DNA of 64,000 nt from Planococcus citri (Eukaryota; Arthropoda; Insecta; Hemiptera; Pseudococcidae): the NCBI RefSeq assembly GCF_950023065.1, contig NC_088678.1, positions 76,851,590 to 76,915,589 on the forward strand, given 5' to 3'. Of the stretch, positions 56,708 to 64,000 are shown piece by piece; the stretch's first letter is position 1; each line of letters begins with the position of its first letter. The notes under the pieces are model-generated. The model saw nothing but the letters and a program-made list of their open reading frames with translations. It ran no database searches and had not been told where the DNA came from. The position numbers and the translations under genes were made by a program.

Positions 56708-57950
56708 CAGAGGCGGATTAAGGATTTTGCCGCCTGTGGGCAGTAATGTTTGCCGCCGCCCCCCCCCCAAGAACGAAACAAAAAATTTGTACACAACATA
56801 TTCAGAGTGTCTGCTGAAACCTAGAAAAGCAATTTTCTTACCTTTTTCTTGCTTTCCAACATGAAATTTCGTACCCCTCCTCATATTTACACATAGATGA
56901 TCTTTGCTACCCGCTCCCCAAAAACAATTTTAGAAAAAATTTATGGATCAAAATCATGTTACTTGGGGAGGGGAAAAGCAGATTATTAGAAATAAAAAAT
57001 TGACAAATATTAGGTAATTTTTCGAGAATTCTTCATAATGATGAATGGTTATTGTATTGAAAGAAAGGTAAAATTACTGCTCCAGCGAAGCGAGAGCGAA
57101 AATTTTTTCAAAAATTGGTACAAAAAACCCAAAAAAGACCATTTTGTATGTTTTATTTTACATTTTCATCGGAGCACAATAGGTACTATCAAAAATTTTG
57201 AAACGTTAGTGGTTCTGTTCAGAAAAAATGAAAAATTCGTACTTTTCAAATGGTTTGGGTTATTACGAGTATTTCGGGAATTTTCCTATTCAGTTTTTGA
57301 ATTCTTAAAATTTTTTTGAAAAATTTGTAATTCGAAAAGTAGAACAATATCAATCTAATGAAAGCATTCGATTTTTCTGATCTCAAACATTTTTCAAAAT
57401 TGGTGGGATAACTTCAATTTTACAGAGATTTTTTATGTGAATTTTTAAAAAAATTTCTTGCTTTTTGAAGGAATTTCTACACTATTTTCTTGCTTTCTTG
57501 CTATTTTATTGCCAGTAGACACTTTGATATTTTAATTTCATTAAAAATTGAAAAAAAAATCATTAAAAAACACAAAATTTTTCATGTAGGGCAATCACGT
57601 TCAAATTTTTACCGTAGGTAAAGAACCCTTATGGGAACCTACATAATAAATTTGAGTCATATTGGTTCATTTGTAGGGGAGTAACAGCCGTTCAAAGTTG
57701 CCCCGGTGCACCTTAATCTAAAGCTACACTGGTTTTGTGATTTCACATTTTTGAATTTTGACTGATGTAAGGATATTTAAATTATGGCTTCACTGATTTG
57801 TGCTTTCCATTTTTACCATTATTTTTAGTTTTTTCTTTTTTACTATTTCAAACTTCAAAGTACCGAAAAAAATTGTCCACGTTTTGCCGCCCCTGAAATT
57901 TTGCCGCTCTGGGCAGCTGCCCACTCTGCCCATGCCTAAATCCGCCGCTG
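56708..57950. mobile_element. Non-autonomous hAT-like element, 1243 bp
   Basis: 8-bp target duplication GGTTGACC (56700-56707, 57951-57958). Ends CAGAGGCGGATTAAGG (left) and CAGCGGCGGATTTAGG (right, complement): the hAT hallmark. Subterminal 'gccgcc' and 'gggcag' motifs on both sides. No transposase frame; a truncated MITE is nested at 57590-57713. The empty site is seen in the duplicate near 54565-54590. Confidence 0.92.
57590..57713 (+). mobile_element. Truncated copy of the AGGTGCACC MITE, nested in hAT element
   Basis: Aligns with 3456-3608 ('aacccttatgggaacctaca', 'ggggagtaacagc', CCCCGGTGCACCT then TA). The left end is missing. Confidence 0.75.
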
Positions 57951-58393
57951 GGTTGACCGATTAAAAATTCAGGGCAGCTCACAGACCCAAAGAGAAATCC
58001 ATAATGCTAAAAAGTAACCTAAAACAGGACACAAATTGTTTGAAAAAGAATTTAGGATCTAATGAATAATTCTATTTTTTATTTACTCATTTATTTATTA
58101 TTTTTTGCAATGTTTATGGTTTTAATTAATACTTTCACTATTTCAATTCAAGCTAAACTAACATCCCGTTCATTTTATTTTCCAAGTCCAGTCGGACACT
58201 GTCAAGTTCAACATCTGAAAAAATTTGCGGATCGCCGCAAGATAGTCTAATGTACTCAGATGCCAGTCTAAAACAAACCATGGTTAACTGAATGTATATT
58301 TTCAATTTTTACGTATTCCCCGTAAAAGTAAGCACTTTTTTTATCAAGAAGTTTTTCACCAATATTTACGTAATGTCCTAGTTCCTCCTAAAT

Positions 58394-60224
58394 ATTTTGT
58401 TTTTTGCTTTGTATTTTATTTTTTTTTTCAATTCGAGGCCAAGGTTCTCTTTTCTGTTCGATGAATTCACAGTAAAAAAATATCTCCTAGTTACCAATTT
58501 TACATTATTGTTATTTTTAAATTTTCTTTTCTTTTACTAAAACTTTCTTATCAAGTACATTACATTGTTTTATTGTTTCTCATTTAGGCATTTTTCGCCA
58601 ATTTTTACAAGATTTCCTATTTCCTTCTGCAATCGAAATCTTTTTTGTTTTTTTTTCGATTCATGCAGAATGATTTGCAGTCAAAAAAAAGTTCCAGCTA
58701 CCAACTTTACATTTTTATAATATTCGCATTTTCTTTTCTTTGACGAAAAACTTTTCATTACATTTTTTACTAGGTACCTATAATTTACGTAATTTCCTAT
58801 TTCCTCCAACAAACATGAAGAGATCTTTTTTGTTTTTTGTTTTAGAATTATGCAAAAGGATTTGCAGTTGAAAAAAAACTCAGTCTACCAATTTTACATT
58901 TTTATAACATTTGCATTTTTGTTTTGAATTTCACGTTTGAGTATGTAATTTTCCCATCTTCTTTACTTTACCCAAAAACTTTTTATAGCTCTTTATTTTA
59001 TAAATACATATGTACCTATTTTTTGACTACAATTTCCATAATTTCCTGTTTGCTTTCAGCAAACAATTAAAAAAATACTGCCACCAGTTTAACACTTCAC
59101 ACTTGAAATTATTAGGTACATTTTCTTTCCTTTGACCAAAAACTTCCAGCAACTTTTTTTTTCACCAGTCTGAATTCGAACTCCGCAGGATGACCGTTGA
59201 CAATAAGCAGTACATCAGCAATTTAGTTGCCACAAGCAGCATCTAAGCAGAGGCTCGCGCTCCAAATTTTCTGGGAAGGGGGGGTATATTGGGTACGAAA
59301 ATGTCGAATAAAACTTCAAAAATGCCGAATGAAAAACTAAAGCTATTTTTAGGTTTTTGAGAGAAAGGTTGTGTGGACTGAAAATTTGTCGTTTGATGTA
59401 GAAGAAAAACATCAATTTCACCAATTGATATAACATTCATATGACTTAATGAAGATTTTTATTATTATTATTTTTTGGGAGGGATTTTTGGAGGCCTCAT
59501 CATGTGAAATTTGTTTGCTTCAAAATTGTGTATATATAACTATGTACCTAGACCAACATTGATAGGTAATCTGATTGTTTAATTTCAAGGTATTCACTGC
59601 AGTACTCATTTATAGTTTGCAATTAGCTGCCCACAATGCTGTGCAAGATACCGGAGCCTCTGACATAAAATTCAGCTCGTTCACTCGATTGTGATAAAAA
59701 TACGCAATTAAGTTGAATGATATGTATTCACTCGTCTTCAACCAATCCTAGGTACTACCATACGTTGAGCACAATCACACAAATAATTTTCTGATATTTG
59801 TTTATCATGCTTATGAATGAAGGAAATTGGAACCCCCAATGGGGCCAAATTGGATATAATTTCAAGTAGTTATGATTAATTGAAAGATTTGTATTGTAAT
59901 AGTATATTATAATGTTTCTACTGTTTTTTTTTTTTAGTAATTTATAATTATTATACCTAATTTGTGTTGTTTTTTTTTTTCAAAATTGTGTTCTCCATTC
60001 TTTGTACAAAAATAGGTCATCAAAAACTGTCTGTCATCATATTGCACAGAAATAACACTGTTTTGACAGTAAGAGAAGAAAGCCTTGTGCACTAGTTGAA
60101 TTTTATAATTAAGTAAAATGAATGGACAGATAATGATCTATTTTTAGACATTTTTTTACACAATGTTTTTCACACCAGCACCGAAGGTGTTTAATTCAAT
60201 GACTCAATTTGACTTGCACTTGGA
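58394..60224. other. Non-coding, T-rich with degenerate repeats
   Basis: 58394-59160 has about four loose units of 190-200 bp ('taccaattttacattttt' near 58493, 58698 and 58887; 'atttcctatttcct' nearby). 59160-60224 holds T runs and nothing recognisable. Confidence 0.55.
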
Positions 60225-60840
60225 ATGTTCGAAAAATCCTTAAAGATGATACAAAATCAAAAAGTGAGTAATACGTTGCAATTTTCGAACATAGAAGAAG
60301 AATGTCGATTAAAAATACCTATTTTACAAGTACATGGTTCTATTATTCGTTTTCAGCTCTTAAAGAAATTGATTTATTGCACAGTAAAAAGAAAAGTAGA
60401 CCAAAAATCACGATCAAATAATGTAAATAAGGACGACATTAGAACTAAGATGTCGGATACAGTGGAGTCATTCAAAGAGGAGATGAATCGATCATTGATT
60501 ATCGGTGGTCCGTTTTTTAGTCTACCAGTTCGAGTATTCATCTCATGATCCTACAGATGAATTTAATCATTTTAAGATCTCTAGTCCTCAGAGCTTAAAA
60601 TTGAAACCTTTGGTTACGGAAACGGAATTTCCAGTAGAAACTGCACCTGAGGCAATAATGAGATTGCAAGGGGAATTCCAAGAGGCTGATGTAGACGAGG
60701 AGTGTTATACCAACTACTTCTGCATTTAAAATTGATATCTTCCTTTCACCTGCTGCGTGGGTGCGCAACTTTCAAGAACAGTATAAAATTGCGGAACATT
60801 TCCAAACCGAACAAGATTTGCAGGACTATCAAATTCGCAA
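60225..60840 (+). pseudogene. Unrecognised coding relic with two frameshifts
   Basis: An ATG frame (107 codons) reads SNIEEECRLKIPILQ ... DTVESFKEEMNRSL. Near 60515 sense continues in another frame (EYSSHDPTDEFNHFKISS ... ETAPEAIMRLQGEFQ) and near 60700 in a third (TSAFKIDIFLSPAAWVRNF ... DYQIRNE), ending at a donor-like GTAGTT. Composition is protein-like in each segment. No domain recognised. Confidence 0.4.
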
Positions 60841-61074
60841 TGAGGTAGTTACTTAGTCTTACTACCTAACTTTTATTCGGCCATGATCAGCACAATTTTA
60901 GAGAAGGTATACCTACTTGTGCAAATACTTCATAAATAAATTCACAAAGACATATTCTGTTGTTTCATGGCTCGCTATACTTGTTGTTGGTGTTGCATTT
61001 TCTCCTTTATTTGATTGAATTGTGACCTTCGCGAATTCGGTCATTGTTTCTGTTTTTTCATCCATTTCTCTCCA

Positions 61075-62310
61075 GGGTCATTCCATGTCAACTCAATCAA
61101 CGTTTTTGGGTCATGTCCTTCGATTTTGCTCAATTTTTTTTTTACAATATTTACCCGCCCAGTAAGTAAGAAAGCCGCAATCGGTTTGGTGCCAGCCCCC
61201 TCAGGGGGCGGGTGAGGAGGGGTTCCATTATTTTCACATTGTCTCGAGGTACTCAACTTCAGCAGCCCATTCCTCCAAAACTATGATACTTTGATCAAAA
61301 CTGATTTCACAGTTTGAAAGGGCATTGAATTTTGAACTTTTCAAGTATTTTGAAATTTTCAAAAGTTGAAAGTTGAACTTTCAATTTGAAAGTTGAACTT
61401 TCCATTTGAAAGTTAAAATTTCAAAATGGCACTGTAAGTGGGAGCTACCATTTAAAATTTTGAAAAAATGTCCATAGGTGTACATTTTGAAACTTTTTCG
61501 AAATATTTAGGTTTCGAGATGACACTCGTTGACGGAGGGGAAGCACCCCCACCCCCAATTTTGGGCAAAACTTTCAAAAGAAAATCTGGGGCATGTGATA
61601 ATACATCGAATTGTATGTTTTCAGCGATGCTGAACACGAATACGACGTCAGATTTTTGATAGGACCCCATCCACGGCCCCCAGCACCTCCCCCAATAGGT
61701 AAAAGTCCAAAAAAATTGTTGGGGGCCGTGGATGGGGTCCTATCAAAAATCTGACGTCATATTCGTGTTAAGCGTTGCCGAAAACATACAATTCGATATA
61801 TCACATGCCCCAGATTTTCTTTTGAAAGTTTCACCCAAAATTGGGGGTGGGGTGCTCCCCCTCCGACAACGAGTGCCATCTCGAAACCTAAATATTTCGA
61901 AAAAGTTTCAAAATGTACATCTATGGACATTTTTTCAAAATTTTAAATGGTAGCTCTCACTTACAGCGCCATTTTGAAATTTGAACTTTCAAATTGAATG
62001 TTCAACTTTCAACTTTTGAAAATTTCAAAATGCTTAAAAAGTTCAAAATGCAATGCACTTTCGAACTGTGAAATCAGTTTTGATTAAAGTATCATAGTTT
62101 TGGAGGAATAGGCTGCTGAAGTTGAGTACCTCGAGACAATGTGAAAATAACGGAAGCCCACCCACCCGCCCCCGGAGGGGGCTGGGACCAAACTAATTCC
62201 AGCTTTCTTACTAACTGGGTGGGTAGATACTGTAAAAAAAAATAGAGCGAAATCGAAAGACATGACTTTCAAAATCGCCTTTTTTTGGTTGAGTTGACAT
62301 GGAATGACCC
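61075..62310. mobile_element. 1.24-kb foldback element, GGGTCATTCC family, copy C
   Basis: Complete palindrome, ends GGGTCATTCCATGTCAACTC and its complement. Flanking duplication is TCCA, or CTCCAG if the element is taken to begin one base further in. Closely follows copy B in sequence. No coding capacity. Confidence 0.9.
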
Positions 62311-62925
62311 TCCAGACATGCTTCCATTCGGAGAGAGCTTCGATCCTCCCATTTTTTTCTTCATACGGTAAATGAGAACTTCTTATCAATGAAATGACTA
62401 TCGAAAAAATTGTTGTAGATGGATTTTTTTCCTTCACTTTTCGCCATTTCATTTATTCTCAATATTTCGACAATATCCAAATCCATAGAGCTGGTGAAAA
62501 ACTTCATGGACGAATAGTAAATAGTCGCTGGTATTCGGTACTAGGTCGTCACATCTGGCTCTTCCTCCAGTATCGTTTCGCGACCTATTAGAAACCCAAA
62601 AAGCAGTCTTTTTTTAGAAAATTCTGGTTCAGTGTGGTTTTTAATGATAAATACTCGTATCATAGAATGGTATGGTCATTATCTCCATTTCCGTTTTGTA
62701 AAAAAGAATGCTTTACACCTCTCAGGTATTGATGAAGATCTTAAAAACTCCTGGGCATGGGGTAGCAGCAGGTAGATAATATTTATTTTCTTTCCTTGGT
62801 TTCAGAAGGATCAAAAACACGGAAATGCATTATTTATTTATTTTTTCAAATTTTTCAGGCAAGGACAATTTTTGCATTTTCATTGAAAAGAAAATTAAAT
62901 AGGGGTAAATGTGAATTATGTTGAA

Positions 62926-63040
62926 ATTTCAAGTTTCAAAAATTCACTGGAGACTCCCGTAATTCTCGAAAAGTCGCTGGAGGCTCCAAAACGACCTGAA
63001 ATTCATCTGCAGTCGACTTCGTACTTCGTAGTGTATTGAA
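62926..63040 (+). repeat. Partial CTGGAGGCTCC repeat
   Basis: 'cactggagactcccgtaatt' and 'agtcgctggaggctccaaaa' match units of the 45-kb array. 62316-62925 has no feature I can support. Confidence 0.6.
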
Positions 63041-63114
63041 ATTAGATTAAGGTTAAGCTATTTGGTTTTTGTGTAAGTATTGTAGCATAGGAATTGACCT
63101 GCTTTCAAGCGAAG

Positions 63115-63425
63115 CAAAGCGAATCGAATCATTCTCGAACGATTGGTGATTGAACAAATTGTTTGATTTTTAGGTGAATCATTCACGAACGAATTGAAGA
63201 ATTTTTGGTGAATTGTTCGCGAACGAATTGATTCCTATAATTGACTCGTTCGCGAACGAATTGAATAATTTTGGTGAATCATTCGTGAACGAATTGAATC
63301 GTATAAGCGACGCGCGACGCCTTCGCGAACGAATTAATTCATAAATTAATGAATTATTCATGAATTGAACCTCTTACGAATAATTCACAGAAAAATGAAT
63401 CAATTTATACGTGAACAATTCGTTT
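63115..63425 (+). repeat. Minisatellite of TTCGCGAACGAATT
   Basis: Seven or so copies of 'attcgcgaacgaattgaa' variants, spaced 30-45 bp. The core TTCGCGAA is itself palindromic. 63426-64000 shows nothing beyond A/T-rich sequence. Confidence 0.8.
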
Positions 63426-64000
63426 GAAAGTACATAGATCATCTCGTTGATAAACCGAACATCAAAAAAAAAAAAAGAAAAGAAAACACAGTTCAAAATT
63501 AGCGATTTTGATACTGCCATCCTATTATGAAAGTATTTCATTGAAAAACGACATTTCAAATCAGTTAAAAATCCCTGCCAGTTCAGTAACAGGTGATTTA
63601 GGAAAAAAAAGAATTACGAGGGAAACTGAATGACATAAATTATGTAAAAGAAAAACTTATATTATGTTTAAAATTACTATTTTTTGAAAAATATATCTTC
63701 AATTCTTCAATACTAATAAGCTATCTGTGAACAGTGCGAACAGTTAAATAAACTTATTTTTCTGGGAAACTTTATTTCTTGTAATATTCTATTAAGCTTT
63801 AAAACTGAATGAGCTTCACAGGACATTTTCAAATGAAATTATATATTTTATGATGGTTTCAGATAAGTAGGTATAATCAAATTTGATTTATGTATTAAAT
63901 ATTTTTCCCCCTGAAATTCCCATATTTTATCTACATTTTGACGGAAGAACAAAGTTTGTAGCATAACTTGCAGGTAAGACATGCGAATTTTTGGAAAATT

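Larger units (their letters stand above)
56391..58393 (+). repeat. Segmental duplication, copy 2
   Basis: Second copy, lengthened by the hAT-like insertion at 56708-57950. Outside the insertions the two copies are roughly 85-90% alike by eye. 55938-56390 between them shows no gene. Confidence 0.88.

Overview
This is a gene-poor, AT-rich, repeat-laden stretch of animal nuclear DNA, almost certainly from an insect. Arguments: many short exons with GT/AG introns, a complete basement-membrane gene (nidogen) laid out like arthropod nidogens, PIF/Harbinger, hAT, pogo-like, copia and Ty3/gypsy remains, and intergenic tracts rich in the 'taggtacctac' type of sequence seen in some hemipteran and lepidopteran genomes. 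I cannot name the species. There is no sign of bacterial organisation.

The dominant gene is nidogen (entactin) on the minus strand, 42878 to 14217. I could place 21 coding exons by eye. Their phases are consistent at every junction and they add up to 4014 nt (1337 codons plus stop). The domain order is signal peptide, NIDO, EGF, G2 beta-barrel, about eleven further EGF modules, and an LDL-receptor YWTD propeller. Its four large introns (33161-41865, 26678-32184, 22031-25074 and 15332-20421) hold most of the repeats.

Left of nidogen (1-14 kb) lie a pogo-like MITE, a tandemly triplicated exon encoding SUMO-interaction-like 'VIDL..SDSD' peptides, a copia gag relic, a MITE with AGGTGCACC ends, a convergent MADF-BESS gene and Harbinger transposase pair with a long hairpin between them, a deleted gypsy relic, and a small secreted cysteine-rich peptide gene with a CS-alpha-beta (defensin-like) cysteine pattern.

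Right of nidogen (43-64 kb) lie a truncated pseudogene, and a complete, apparently very young Ty3/gypsy element of the CsRn1 type (47598-52341, minus). Its 281-bp LTRs look identical, it has a 5-bp target duplication, and one in-frame stop separates gag from pol. Next come fragments of unrecognised genes (52.6-55.9 kb and 60.2-60.8 kb) and a segmental duplication (53.8-55.1 versus 56.4-58.4 kb). One duplicate was later split by a 1243-bp hAT-like element; the other preserves the empty site.

The most unusual large-scale property is the density of long palindromes (foldback elements of 0.3-2.3 kb): at least ten are visible, falling into several families. One family begins GGGTCATTCCACGTCAATTC and has four members. 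Another is built around the 13-bp palindrome CTGGAGGCTCCAG. A third is a 2.3-kb hairpin with a 141-bp tandem array inside. No tRNA, rRNA or CRISPR array was seen.
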